A stretch of DNA of 64,000 nucleotides from DATMNR01 sp963702765 (GTDB lineage: Bacteria > Chloroflexota > Ktedonobacteria > Ktedonobacterales > Ktedonobacteraceae). Each line of letters begins with the position of its first letter. Within the stretch, counting starts at the first letter, position 1. The notes beneath the pieces are model-generated. The model was not told the origin of the DNA. It was given only the letters and a program-made list of their open reading frames with translations, and made no database searches. The translations under genes and the position numbers were made by a program. This document shows positions 30,192-40,000 of this stretch, one piece after another. Location of the stretch: assembly GCA_963702765.1 (NCBI GenBank), contig CAVPEB010000042.1:62001-126000 (forward strand), written 5' to 3'.

Positions 30192-30910
30192 TGGAGAAGG
30201 AAGCTTTTGATCCACGTGATATAACCATATTAATCGTAGATGACGAACCACGCATCCGCGACTTTGTGAGTATGAATCTGGAACTTGAACACTATGGCGT
30301 TATTGAAGCCAGCAATGGTCTTGAAGCATTGGAACAGTTACGTGAAAATCTGCCGGATCTGGTTGTGATGGATGTCATGATGCCTGAAATGGATGGTTTC
30401 GAAACATTGCGGCATGTTCGTGAGGTATCGAATATACCTGTAATTATGCTGACTGTTCGGCAGAATGACCAGGATAAAATACATGGCCTCGATCTTGGCG
30501 CAGATGATTATATTGCTAAACCATTCAATCCAGGAGAACTGCTCTCACGTATTCGCGCGCTTCTGCGCCGCTCATTTATGGCCGCACCCGCGCGTAAAAC
30601 TGAGATCGTCGTTGATCCTGATCTTAAAATTGACTTCTCCAGACATGAAGTGATTGTGCGAGGGAAGAAAGTTGTTTTGCGACCCACGGAATACCGTCTC
30701 CTCTACCATCTTGTCAGTAATGCGGGGAGATTACTGACGCATGAAACACTGCTGTCCAAAGTTTGGGGGCGAGAATATCGTGACGAGTCTCATTATTTAC
30801 GTTTATATATCACCTACCTACGACAAAAAATTGAAAAAGATCCTGCACATCCGATATACATCTTGACCGAACGTGGCATAGGGTATCGCTTTAAGGAGCT
30901 GGGCGAGTAA
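30191..30910 (+). CDS. OmpR/PhoB-family response regulator
   Basis: A 239-residue DNA-binding regulator. The receiver has DDE at residues 15-17, the phospho-Asp in VVMDVMMPEMDG and Lys in IAKPF. The winged-helix effector (about 140-235) has LRPTEYRLLYHLVSNAGRL and YITYLRQKIEKDP, with the terminal ERGIGYRF wing. It is the cognate partner of the preceding PAS kinase. I use ATG 30191 rather than the TTG one codon earlier. Confidence 0.96.
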   Translation: MEKEAFDPRDITILIVDDEPRIRDFVSMNLELEHYGVIEASNGLEALEQLRENLPDLVVMDVMMPEMDGFETLRHVREVSNIPVIMLTVRQNDQDKIHGLDLGADDYIAKPFNPGELLSRIRALLRRSFMAAPARKTEIVVDPDLKIDFSRHEVIVRGKKVVLRPTEYRLLYHLVSNAGRLLTHETLLSKVWGREYRDESHYLRLYITYLRQKIEKDPAHPIYILTERGIGYRFKELGE

Positions 30911-30916
30911 TTCTCT

Positions 30917-31018
30917 GTCAAAGATGATGTGGCACTTGGTGAAATGTAGGGGCATCCCTCGCGGATGCCCTGCACACACGTCAAAGATGATGTGACACTT
31001 GGGAGATGTAGGGGGCAT
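30917..31018. repeat. Tandem 39-nt direct repeat with embedded hairpin
   Basis: Copies at 30917-30955 and 30980-31018 both start GTCAAAGATGATGTG and end in GTAGGGG(G)CAT. The first copy overlaps a hairpin (GGGCATCC/GGATGCCC, 30950-30970). It follows the response-regulator stop by 7 bp, so it may also serve as its terminator. Similar GC-rich GGGGTGCC/GGCACCCC pieces occur near 40.3 kb and 41.6 kb, which marks it as one of a dispersed family. Confidence 0.7.
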
Positions 31019-31101
31019 TGCCCGGCACCCAACCGTCGATTGAAGATACTGCTTTTTGCGAATCCAGCGGATATGTTCTGAATGGAAAGAAGGTAACGAC
31101 A

Positions 31102-32091
31102 TTGAATAAAAAAGAGCGTGTAGATGCGGCTCTACAAGGTAATACAGTTGATCGAGTTCCAGCGAGTATGTGGGGACACGACTTTGAACGTGAATGGGAT
31201 CCAAATCTGTTGGCAGAGGCGATGGTCGAAAATTTTACTCGTTACGACTGGGATTACATGAAGGTTAACCCTCGTGCCTGCTACCATGTTGAGGGCTGGG
31301 GCGTCAAAGTGCGACCCTCGGGCGAGAAATACAAAGCCCCCGTTTTCGAAGGCACTCCGATCAAAAGTAGTTCAGATTGGAAACGCATACGCCCTCTTGA
31401 ACCAGACGAAGGTGCATTAGGCGAGCAGTTGCGAGCGCTACAAATGATAAACCATTCAATTGGCTATGATGCTTATTTTGTGGAGACTGTCTTCTGCCCT
31501 CTGGGAGTTGCAAAGTATCTGGCAGGCAATAAGAGCGAACCAGTTTTGCATACGATCCGTGAAGATCGCGCTGCAATGCATGCTGCTCTGCGGGTAATTA
31601 CAGAGACATTCGTGAATTTTGCTATAGCGAGCCTTGAGCAAGGCGCCAGTGGTATCTTCTATGCAACGAACGGTTGGGCTTCAGAAAGCATGATGACTGC
31701 TGATCAATATCGTGAATTTGGGGAGCAATATGACCTGGAGTTCCTGGACGCCATCAAAAGCAGGAGCAAGTTCAACATTCTGCATAATTGCGGCACACAC
31801 ATCTACTTTGACCAGCTTGCAACATATCCAGTGCATGCTCTGAGTTGGGCCACCACTTTGGAGGGCAATCCTGATCTGCAGGAGGGCAAATTGCGCTCTG
31901 GCAAGGCAGTCATGGGTGGAATTAGTGAGAAAACGATCCTCAAAACTGGAGAACCAGAGCAAGTGCGTGAGGAAGTAGCTCGAGCGATAGAAATTACTGG
32001 TGGTACGCATTTTCTGCTTGCCCCGGGATGCTCTATACCACCCGAGACGCCCGCAAAAAATCTGCAGGCTATACGTGACTCGCTCTCTTGA
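31102..32091 (+). CDS. Uroporphyrinogen-decarboxylase-family protein
   Basis: A 329-residue URO-D/MtaA-like TIM barrel from TTG 31102. I chose this start because AGAAGG is upstream and conserved sequence begins at KKERVDAALQGNTVDRVP; a longer frame from 31018 would start inside the repeat. It keeps the GDPVDR-like N-terminus, an Asn-Gly-Trp motif (ATNGWASE) and HNCGTHIYFDQLA. It lacks the GRPVDRxPxWxMRQAGR signature of true HemE, so a corrinoid-type methyltransferase or an unknown decarboxylase-fold enzyme is likelier than haem synthesis. Confidence 0.8.
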   Translation: MNKKERVDAALQGNTVDRVPASMWGHDFEREWDPNLLAEAMVENFTRYDWDYMKVNPRACYHVEGWGVKVRPSGEKYKAPVFEGTPIKSSSDWKRIRPLEPDEGALGEQLRALQMINHSIGYDAYFVETVFCPLGVAKYLAGNKSEPVLHTIREDRAAMHAALRVITETFVNFAIASLEQGASGIFYATNGWASESMMTADQYREFGEQYDLEFLDAIKSRSKFNILHNCGTHIYFDQLATYPVHALSWATTLEGNPDLQEGKLRSGKAVMGGISEKTILKTGEPEQVREEVARAIEITGGTHFLLAPGCSIPPETPAKNLQAIRDSLS

Positions 32092-32136
32092 CACCCTTTG
32101 AGCTATTGGCTATACTCACTCGGCAGAATGAGTATA
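32088..32136 (+). promoter_or_regulatory. Near-consensus promoter with overlapping operator palindrome
   Basis: TTGACA (32088-32093, overlapping the previous gene's stop codon) and TATACT (32111-32116) are 17 nt apart. The -10 forms the left arm of an inverted repeat TATACTCA-N10-TGAGTATA (32111-32118 / 32129-32136), so a repressor bound there would cover the transcription start. It should drive the NUDIX, small-membrane and MEDS genes. Confidence 0.65.
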
Positions 32137-32204
32137 GAAGAGTAGGACTTGCGAGAAGCAGGTCTCTACGCTATTTGTAGAATTGAAAAGGCACTTCACG
32201 ACTG

Positions 32205-32708
32205 ATGGAGCGATATCAAACAATACGAGCTTTTTCCGCGGGAGGTGTCGTTTTTCGTCTTATTTCAGGTGATTCAAACGAGAAGAAGGATACCAACGAT
32301 CAGCGGAGAAATGCGCAATATAGTAATATGTCTGTAGAAGTAGTACTTGTGGGGCGCAGTCATTCTGGAATGTGGGCATTACCGAAGGGAACGCCAGAAG
32401 CTGGAGAAACACTGGAACAGGTGGCGGCCAGGGAGGTACAGGAAGAGACCGGTTTAAAAGTGCGTTTGATTACGTATATCGGTAACATATCATACTCTTT
32501 TGTGCATGATAAGATACGTTTTCAGAAACAGGTTAGGCACTTCTTGTTTGAGGCGATCGGTGGGGATACGTCTCTACACGATGCCGAGTATGATCGGGTA
32601 GAGTGGTTTTCCATTCCCGAGGCGTTACGTCTGCTGACATATCAGAATGAAGTCAATATCCTCTCGCAGGCAGAGGATATTTTACATCGATGGTTACAGA
32701 CCAGGTAA
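32205..32708 (+). CDS. NUDIX hydrolase
   Basis: A 167-residue protein with a perfect Nudix box: GTPEAGETLEQVAAREVQEE then TGL (about residues 66-88). It hydrolyses nucleoside diphosphates linked to a group X, but the substrate cannot be told. A polar insert of about 15 residues after the first strand (SNEKKDTNDQRRN) is unusual. First gene behind the strong promoter at 32088. Confidence 0.92.
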   Translation: MERYQTIRAFSAGGVVFRLISGDSNEKKDTNDQRRNAQYSNMSVEVVLVGRSHSGMWALPKGTPEAGETLEQVAAREVQEETGLKVRLITYIGNISYSFVHDKIRFQKQVRHFLFEAIGGDTSLHDAEYDRVEWFSIPEALRLLTYQNEVNILSQAEDILHRWLQTR

Positions 32709-32729
32709 ATAGAAGGATAAAACTGCCAT

Positions 32730-33071
32730 ATGCAGCATAGGCCACGATACAGGCTCATGCGACGTATTCTTTACCCATATAACGGGGAACAACCGCTTTC
32801 ATTGAAGCAAAGCATGCGCGTTTTGCTCGGGTGGATGTTGTTTTTTCCAGTGACAATGTCTCTATTGGCCCTGGTATTAACCATTATCGAGTCATATCCC
32901 GTGCAGAAAATAATGCTGTACGTGATTTTATCTTTCCTTGGAGGTGTCTTCATCTTTGGCTTGTTTGGTTTGCTTGTTGTAACTATGAGCAATAAAGCTG
33001 CTCGTTTGCATCAAGCTGGAAGATACCCAATCAACAACAATACCAGTGGAGGTAGTAGCTATGGATCTTAG
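32730..33071 (+). CDS. Small two-helix membrane protein
   Basis: A 113-residue protein with two hydrophobic helices (about residues 30-52 and 60-84) and polar, basic ends. No family recognised. It starts 21 bp after the NUDIX gene and overlaps the next gene by 11 bp, hence part of the same operon. Confidence 0.7.
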   Translation: MQHRPRYRLMRRILYPYNGEQPLSLKQSMRVLLGWMLFFPVTMSLLALVLTIIESYPVQKIMLYVILSFLGGVFIFGLFGLLVVTMSNKAARLHQAGRYPINNNTSGGSSYGS

Positions 33072-33708
33072 CGTTGAGGGTAAAACTGAGCGTATTCCCC
33101 CTGGCTCGCATATCTGCCAGCTTTACAGTAAAGTGGTAGAAATTCCAGGAGTGACAGCACGTTTAATGCGAGTCGGTCTTACGTTATCGGAAAAGTGTTT
33201 ATTTGCTGCTGCCCCAGCACAGGTCAATGAATTGCGCGAAGAATTACAGAAATTACAAATAGATGTAGATAAAGCGATTGAGGCTGGGCAACTGGTCTTA
33301 TACGAAGAACGAGAGGAGTTTTTGGCCAATGGCAATCGCTTTGACCCATATCATTTACTCTCGTTACATCAAACATTTATTGCGCAGGCTCTACGTGAGG
33401 GGTGGCAGGCAGTGCGTATTTCGATTGACATGACCTGGCTTTGTAAAGATATTGCTACTCCCGAACAAATCCTCAAATACGAGGCTGCGTCAGATGCTGT
33501 TTTCACGTTCCAAAATGCTCCAATCATTGCATTGATGCACTATGACCATAGCAAATTGATTCCCAGTCTTGTCGTTGAAATGCTCAAACTGCATCCCATC
33601 GCGGTTGTTGGAAAGTACATCAAGAGAAATCCCTACTACTTGAACTCAGAGCAGTACATGCTCAAGATTTTGCGTATTAATCGCGAGAAGGAAAAAGGGA
33701 TCAGGTAA
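33061..33708 (+). CDS. MEDS-domain (DcmR sensory) protein
   Basis: A 215-residue protein. I chose ATG 33061, 8 nt after GGAGG, over a GTG 5 codons earlier. Residues 10-170 match the MEDS pattern: GSHICQLYS, then EKCLFAAAP, VLYEEREEF and HQTFIAQALREGWQAVRI, with a Walker-B-like ISIDMTWL. MEDS is a RecA/KaiC-derived sensory domain first described in DcmR; it commonly precedes kinases or regulators, but here it stands alone. It probably binds a small ligand or partner protein. Confidence 0.8.
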   Translation: MDLSVEGKTERIPPGSHICQLYSKVVEIPGVTARLMRVGLTLSEKCLFAAAPAQVNELREELQKLQIDVDKAIEAGQLVLYEEREEFLANGNRFDPYHLLSLHQTFIAQALREGWQAVRISIDMTWLCKDIATPEQILKYEAASDAVFTFQNAPIIALMHYDHSKLIPSLVVEMLKLHPIAVVGKYIKRNPYYLNSEQYMLKILRINREKEKGIR

Positions 33709-33821
33709 CTCTTCTACTTGCCACCTGGATGTTGCCTATCAGGAGTATGTCAATGACTGGAGTGTGAGGCGAACAACAATTCGATTGCGGATCTTTTGGA
33801 AGAGATACGAAAGAAAGTAAG

Positions 33822-33845
33822 AAGGGCATCCCTGAAGATGCCCTT
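33822..33845. terminator. Hairpin between convergent genes
   Basis: Perfect 9-bp arms AAGGGCATC / GATGCCCTT around a 6-nt loop, 114 bp after the MEDS gene stop and 47 bp before the stop of the AIM24-like gene on the other strand. It is likely a bidirectional transcript end. Confidence 0.55.
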
Positions 33846-33891
33846 ATGTATCCGCTGCTCGTAAAAGCCACAACTATATTGTGGAGAATTA

Positions 33892-34899
33892 CTACTGGTT
33901 GAACAATTGCCCCCATGTTCCCTGCACGTTGCTCGTTCCACCGGCTTGTTGCGCGCCTTCATTCTGTGGTGGATGGTAGGTCATGGATTGGATACCGAGA
34001 CGGCCAGGGCCTGTAAAGCGGTTGAGTATAATTGATGCGCCCGCCATCATGCCCCCAATAGCTCCAAGAATACCGCCCCCGCGCTGTGATCCCGCAACTG
34101 TTGTCACCGTCATTTGCACAGAAGGATCTTTCCACAGCCATGCGCCCGGTTCAACATCCAGGGTTTCGCCTGGTGCCAGCATTTTCTCGAAAACATTGCC
34201 ATATCCATGTAGCACCAGCATTCCCTCGCCTCCCTGGCAGGTAAACTGATCAACGAAGAGGCCTGTGCGGCTAAAGAGGATATTGGCTGCGCCCTGTACA
34301 AACGTGAAGCCATAATCTACATTGCTGGTAGCGAACAGAAATTGGTGTTCACGGACTTCGACCATTTGTCCTGGCTGCAGTCGTAATGCCACAATCTGAC
34401 CTGGAGCATCACGTGAGAAAGAGATGTTTCCAGGTCCTTGCGCTTCTGTCAAGAAGATTTGTATGCCTGCAAAAAAGCGCTTTGCTACTCCTCGCATAGA
34501 TTTGAAGCCGATTTGTACCCCTGGATGCTTCCAGAGGAGAATGTGGTGTTCGAAGTAGATAGGTAGCTGTCCACCTAACATAACATCTGCCACCGGCACA
34601 AGTTGCCCATCGACGGTGATGGTCATATCTGCTACATGTAGTGGCCCTTTGGGATTATGTAGTTCTGCTCTTGGCACCTGACCGCCGAGTGCCTGATTAC
34701 TACTATACTCTTCATACTGATTAGGTGGTACGTAAGCACTTCCTTGCGCTGGCGCTCCGTACTGACTCTGTGGTTGAGCCTGTGGGGGAGGGGTTTGACT
34801 CGCAGGTGGAGGGGTTTGGCTTACTTGCATGGGCGATCCACAGACGCCACAAAACTTTACCCCTTCAGCAACCTGACTTTGACAGCGGGGACAAATCAT
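33892..34899 (-). CDS. Zinc-ribbon plus AIM24-family protein
   Basis: A 335-residue protein. Residues 1-22 are a zinc ribbon (CPRC...CGVCG), 23-75 a Pro/Gln linker, and 85-300 an AIM24/TIGR00266 beta-rich domain (PLHVADMTITVDGQLVPV, PIYFEHHILLWKHPGVQIG, GAWLWKDPSVQM). The family is named after a yeast mitochondrial biogenesis factor. Bacterial roles are unknown; membrane or stress links have been suggested. The hydrophobic patch GGILGAIGGMMAGASI near residue 280 could dip into a membrane. The start has AAGGAGG at 7 nt. Confidence 0.88.
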   Translation of the reverse strand: MICPRCQSQVAEGVKFCGVCGSPMQVSQTPPPASQTPPPQAQPQSQYGAPAQGSAYVPPNQYEEYSSNQALGGQVPRAELHNPKGPLHVADMTITVDGQLVPVADVMLGGQLPIYFEHHILLWKHPGVQIGFKSMRGVAKRFFAGIQIFLTEAQGPGNISFSRDAPGQIVALRLQPGQMVEVREHQFLFATSNVDYGFTFVQGAANILFSRTGLFVDQFTCQGGEGMLVLHGYGNVFEKMLAPGETLDVEPGAWLWKDPSVQMTVTTVAGSQRGGGILGAIGGMMAGASIILNRFTGPGRLGIQSMTYHPPQNEGAQQAGGTSNVQGTWGQLFNQ

Positions 34900-35074
34900 A
34901 TTTTGGCCTCCTTAGAATTGGCACTATTGGCCGGTCGTTACTTTCTACTGCCGGGCTTAAAGAGAAAACGAGTTTCTCACATTCTGAACAGTAATACATC
35001 TTGCTAGATAATAACATACTCTAGCAAGTATTCGGTGTATTTGAGGCGCTGAAAGGCAATTCCCATTTCAACGT

Positions 35075-35120
35075 TAAAAAAGCAAGCTGAACATCTCAAA
35101 ACTGCCTTGTTTCAGCTTGC
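35075..35120 (-). terminator. Rho-independent terminator of the coaBC operon
   Basis: On the minus strand, 10-bp arms GCAAGCTGAA/TTCAGCTTGC (35111-35120 and 35082-35091) are followed immediately by TTTTTT. It lies about 120 bp after the stop of the last gene of the coaBC pair. Confidence 0.75.
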
Positions 35121-35238
35121 CATTTTCTAGTGAATTCTAGCAGAAAAAAATACTATCATTTGAACGCAACGACTCATGCTTATTACGTCGTTACAGAACG
35201 ATGAATGAGTCCTAATGTGTTCGATGGTATTATAAAAG

Positions 35239-35610
35239 CTAGAGTACGAAGCTATCTGCCAAAGGGCTGCGAGTTGTGCCGTTCTCTCGCTTGTCGTTGT
35301 TCAGGTTGACTGATTGTTGACTCCCTGTCTGGCGACCACTTTGCGTGTAGTTGTTTGACATGGGGGGTGTGCCTTGCAAATTTTGCAAGCTTTGCAACGT
35401 CGATTGTGCTTGCCCACTATTGCTTGCATCTGTTACAAGCTGAATGGTCTTCCCATCAATGACAACTGCAATACCTACCCCACGGCGTAAGTCAGTTAAT
35501 TGTCGGCGCAATTCTCGGTTTTCGGCTTCTAAAGCGTCCATTAACTTTTTCTGCTCAAGCAGCATTTGAGCAATACCTTCAAAACCGGTGCTGGCAGCAC
35601 GATCCATCAT
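35239..35610 (-). CDS. Small coiled-coil protein of unknown function
   Basis: About 123 residues from the ATG at 35610, chosen for AGGAGG 5 nt upstream; a longer frame starts at 35667. A heptad-like helix (QMLLEQKKLMDALEAENREL) precedes a small strand-rich patch (GIAVVIDGKTIQLVTD) and a Gln/Asn/Ser-rich disordered tail. It directly follows coaBC on the same strand, so it is co-transcribed. Function unknown; the helix suggests oligomerisation. Confidence 0.65.
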   Translation of the reverse strand: MMDRAASTGFEGIAQMLLEQKKLMDALEAENRELRRQLTDLRRGVGIAVVIDGKTIQLVTDASNSGQAQSTLQSLQNLQGTPPMSNNYTQSGRQTGSQQSVNLNNDKRENGTTRSPLADSFVL

Positions 35611-35685
35611 GGATACCTCCTGCATCATAGGTGTACCTATTACTTCTAGTACAAAATCTCCCAACACAGCAACCCCTCTTCAAGA

Positions 35686-36936
35686 TTATCTCGTACTCAA
35701 AAGAGATACAATTCGATCCCAAATGGCTGCCGCAACACCTGTTTTAGGCATTACAGGCAAATCTTCCACTGCCCCATTTGCATGGAAGATGTGAACCTTA
35801 TTGGTCTCAGTTCCAAAGCCGCTATCCGAGCGACTCACATCATTTGCCACAAGCAAGTCAAGGCGTTTTGCAATAAGTTTAGCGCTTGCATTAGCAATCA
35901 AATTGTTTGTTTCAGCAGCGAAACCTACCCGTATTAGGGGGCGCCCAGCCCTTTCGTCGATTGTGGTCGCATAAACAGAATGAGCAAGTTCTTCCAGTAT
36001 ATCCGGGTTGCGTACCAGGCGTATGGAAAACCCATTCTGTTCATCTTGTGCTTGTGATTCGCTTTTCTTAAGCTTCTGCGTCGCAACTTCTGCGGGACGA
36101 AAATCAGCCACAGCAGCGCTCATCACAAGTACATCTGCATCGATAACCGCATCATGAACTGCATCTCGCATCTGCATTGCGGTCTCGACCTTTCGCACTT
36201 CCATCCCGTATGGTACATCTAATACAACGGGGCCTGAGATCAAAATGACGTGTGCGCCGCGATCTCTTGCCTCTATTGCCAGGGCATATCCCATCTTACC
36301 TGATGAGCGATTCCCTACATAGCGTACCGGGTCGATTGGCTCCTGGGTACCTCCTGCCGTTACAACTACTCTGTAACCAGCAAGATCACCATTGCGTCCA
36401 AGTACAACGTTGATTGCTCCAAGCACAACGCTGGTATCAGGAAGCCTGCCTATACCCACTTCCCCTGAGGCCAACCTACCAACCTCCGGCTCAACGATAA
36501 ATGCTCCACGCTCCTGCAACAAAGCAATATTTGCCTGTGTTGCTGGATGCGTATACATGTTATGGTGCATCGCTGGAGCCAGCAGAAGAGGAGCCTTCGT
36601 TGCCAATGCCACCGTTGTTAGCAAATTGTCGGCCACACCATGGGCCAACTTCGCAATAGTATTGGCTGTTGCCGGAACGATCACCAGTAACTCCGCATCC
36701 TCAGCTAAAGCAATATGTGTTTCGGCTGCTCTTCCCGACGGTTCCCATAGGTCGCTATATACTGGTCGATGGCTCAAAGATGAAAATGTCAATGGGCGAA
36801 CAAATTCATCTGCTCGTTCAGACATAATAACGTCAACGAGAGCGCCAGCTTGTTGCAGGCGACTTACCAATTCGACCGCTTTATAGCTTGCGATACCACC
36901 ACAGATTCCGACGAGAATGCGTTTGTTTAGTAACAC
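35686..36936 (-). CDS. coaBC: Bifunctional phosphopantothenoylcysteine decarboxylase/synthetase
   Basis: A 416-residue CoaBC, making 4'-phosphopantetheine in coenzyme A synthesis. The N-terminal flavin-dependent CoaC half has GICGGIASYKAVEL, PATANTIAKLAHGVADNL and the substrate loop PAMHHNMY. The C-terminal CoaB half (about 200 on) has TAGGTQEPIDPVRYVGNRSSG, SAAVADFRP, GFAAETN and the KKSES/LVANDVS regions. It is of normal length. The start is GTG 36936. Co-transcribed with the small coiled-coil gene. Confidence 0.97.
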   Translation of the reverse strand: MLLNKRILVGICGGIASYKAVELVSRLQQAGALVDVIMSERADEFVRPLTFSSLSHRPVYSDLWEPSGRAAETHIALAEDAELLVIVPATANTIAKLAHGVADNLLTTVALATKAPLLLAPAMHHNMYTHPATQANIALLQERGAFIVEPEVGRLASGEVGIGRLPDTSVVLGAINVVLGRNGDLAGYRVVVTAGGTQEPIDPVRYVGNRSSGKMGYALAIEARDRGAHVILISGPVVLDVPYGMEVRKVETAMQMRDAVHDAVIDADVLVMSAAVADFRPAEVATQKLKKSESQAQDEQNGFSIRLVRNPDILEELAHSVYATTIDERAGRPLIRVGFAAETNNLIANASAKLIAKRLDLLVANDVSRSDSGFGTETNKVHIFHANGAVEDLPVMPKTGVAAAIWDRIVSLLSTR

Positions 36937-37042
36937 GGTTCGCTTGCTCGTTCCCTTAACAAGGCCCTGGGTACAAGGCCTATGCTACCTTAACACAGGA
37001 TGATACTCCTTAACAACAAAGGTGCCAAGAAGTACCATTCGA

Positions 37043-40000
37043 TTACGCTCGCACATCCTTACGTTTCAGAAAGTAAGCGATTGCGACCCCCAGTATCAAT
37101 ATCATCATCATCAATGCAAACCAACAGATGAAGAGATGGAAAGCAGCTTCTGCTTGAGTGAATGTCGAGAAAAGTGTTCCCTTGTATGAGAAACCATCAG
37201 CTCCCAATTTGTCGCCATGCAGCCCCACTGAAGAGCCTGCGGCTGCCATGCCCCAACGAACCGCAAAAAGCGCTCCTATAGTTTGCATGACAGGTCCGTC
37301 TAGATTGAAAAGTAAACCTGAGAAGATAACCTGTGGAATCAGAATAATTGGGATGAGGCTCACCGCTCGATCATTATTTGGGGCTAATGCAGAGACTGTC
37401 AGCCCGATCATTAAACCTGCCAGCGAGGTGAGCGCCAGTGTAATGTACACTTCCAATGGAGCAGGAAGCAAAATACCTTGTTGTATAGGGGCTACTGCAT
37501 TCACAGCAAGCACCAGGATGGCACTTTGTATCAGGCATAAGATGCCTAAAATGACTATCTTTGAGAACATATAGGGCGCTATGCCCAGATTCACTGTTCG
37601 CTCGCGACGGTAAATTGGAGCTTCTTTGACTATCTCGCGTGCTCCGTTGATACAACCAAACATCATGGCAGCGAATGTCATGATAAACAGGTATTTCTGG
37701 GCATCGAAACCAAATTCTGGAGCAATGAAATCTTGCAATGCCTGGTTTACGTTGCCTCCATGGCTTGCGACAATGGCCTGCCCCTGGGGTGTAGAATTCA
37801 AGAAGTTCAGCGCATTCTGGCAATTCAACGAGCCTGGCACAGTTTGGGGTATGAGTATGTTTGTGCCTGGAGGGTGAAGCGGACATTTGGCGATACTGCT
37901 TGGATCGAATGTGCCATGGCCACCTGAAGACAGCATAAAGACGAGGATCGCAGCAATGATTGGCGCTTGCAATAACAATATGAGCAAGTTGCCAGTATCA
38001 TTCTTGAGCAATTCCAGATAGCGCCGGGATAGCAGGGAAAATTGTTTCCACGGGTTGCCTCGCTTAGGTGGTTTGACCACACCTGTCTCTTGCGCAATGT
38101 TTGCCTGTCCAGCAGGACCCTGATTTATTGCACCGACGACATACGTCTGGAACTCTGGCGATGCAGCAAATCGCTTCTCCGCCTCTTCTGGAATACCAGG
38201 ATTTGCTTCTGTAGGCTCAAGAGCGCTATAAATTTCAGCAAAGTCAGTTTTCCCAAAATAAGCTTTTGCTTCGTTCGGAGGTCCGAAGTAAGCCAGGCGA
38301 CCACCCTGAGCCAGAAAACAGATATCATCGCATACATTGATATTATTGGTGGCATGTGTGACCAGTACGATGGTGTGCCCTTTGTCTGCCAGCCTGCGCA
38401 GGAGGAACATCATCTTGCGATCCAGACCTGGATCGAGGCCCGAGGTTGGCTCATCCAGAAAGAAGACGCTTGGATTGGCCAATAATTCCAGCGCGATTGA
38501 AACACGTTTGCGCTGGCCGCCTGAAAGCTTACTTACAAGCAAATTGCGCCGGTGCTTCATGTCTACATCTTCCAGCACTTCTTCGATTCGCTGCTTGATC
38601 TGAGCTTGAGTGAAGTCTTCGGGCAGGCGCATTCTGGCGGTATAATACAGCGCGCGTTCGACAGTCAGATCGCGGTGGATGATATCTTCCTGCGGGACAT
38701 AACCGAGTTGCGTGCTAAATGCTGCGAGGTGCCGGTAGTAATCCTGACCATTGTAAAGCACCAGGCCTTTTTGCGCTGGCCGCAATCCATTAAGCGCATC
38801 CATGAGTGTCGATTTGCCCGCGCCTGATCCACCCACGAGTGCTACAAATTTACGTGGAGGGATTGCTATAGAAATATTGTTGATGAGGATAGTATGCCTG
38901 GAACCGACTTTTTGCAAATGCAATGCGTCGATACGTACCCCGTGGCTTTCATCTTGCTGGGTAAGTTGCGTGCCCGTAAAAGTGAATTTGTATGGCCCGA
39001 TACGTATCTCGTCACCAGGCTGAAGTAACTGGTTTGTGACACGCCGTGCGTTGACGTATACATGGTTTGTGCTGCCAACATCGACGATGCGATAGGCTCC
39101 CTGTACAAGTTCCAGCCGTGCATGCCGTCCAGAAACCTGCGGGTGACTCAATACCACCATGTTGTCTGGCAATCGACCAATTGTAATGACTGGTGCGCCT
39201 AACGGAATCGGACGAACCTCTGGGACAATATCCTGAACGGCACCACTGCCGTCATTGTAGGTCAATGTCACCAACGTGCCATGCTCATCACCGATACGGA
39301 AGATGTCACCACGTGCCAGCGGTTTGCGGAATTGTTCGTCTCCCTGGATATGACGGCCTTGATAGAGGATTCCATTCAGCGTCTTTCCACGAGATGGGTG
39401 GGGATGAACGAGTACGAATTGATTGCCTTCTCGCACTATCTGTGCATGAAATCCCGAAACCACCAGCTCATCGATGACAATATCGTTAGACGGATCGCGG
39501 CCAATATTGATAACCTGCTGAGTCAGTGGATACGCATGCTTATCAGCATGGACATTAGAGCTTACCTCTAGCGTCGGTATGCCGGGTGTAGATTGACCAG
39601 ATATGATTGTGCCAGGCTCGTTCACATCCATGAGTGTGCGTTGTGGAGCGCCAACAGGCATGGGAGAAGCTACTTGTGGAAAAGGGTATTGAACGGGTGG
39701 CTGTTGTCCTCCATATGCTGGTACAGGAGGTGTTTGTGGTACAGGTCTTTGCACAGCATTATATGGTGTCAATGGTCGTTGCTCGGCAGAAAACTGAGGA
39801 GACGAAACCTGAAAAAGGAATGTAGTGCCGGTACCCAGGGCAATAGTATCGCGATCGGAAATAACTGCCGATTGAACACTCTGTTGGTTGACCGTAACCA
39901 CATTTTGTTCAGCTAGCTTTTCGATACGCCATTGTCCCCCGTTATTCACGAGGTGAGCATGCTTGCGTGAAACGGTGGGATCGGAAATCATAACATCATT

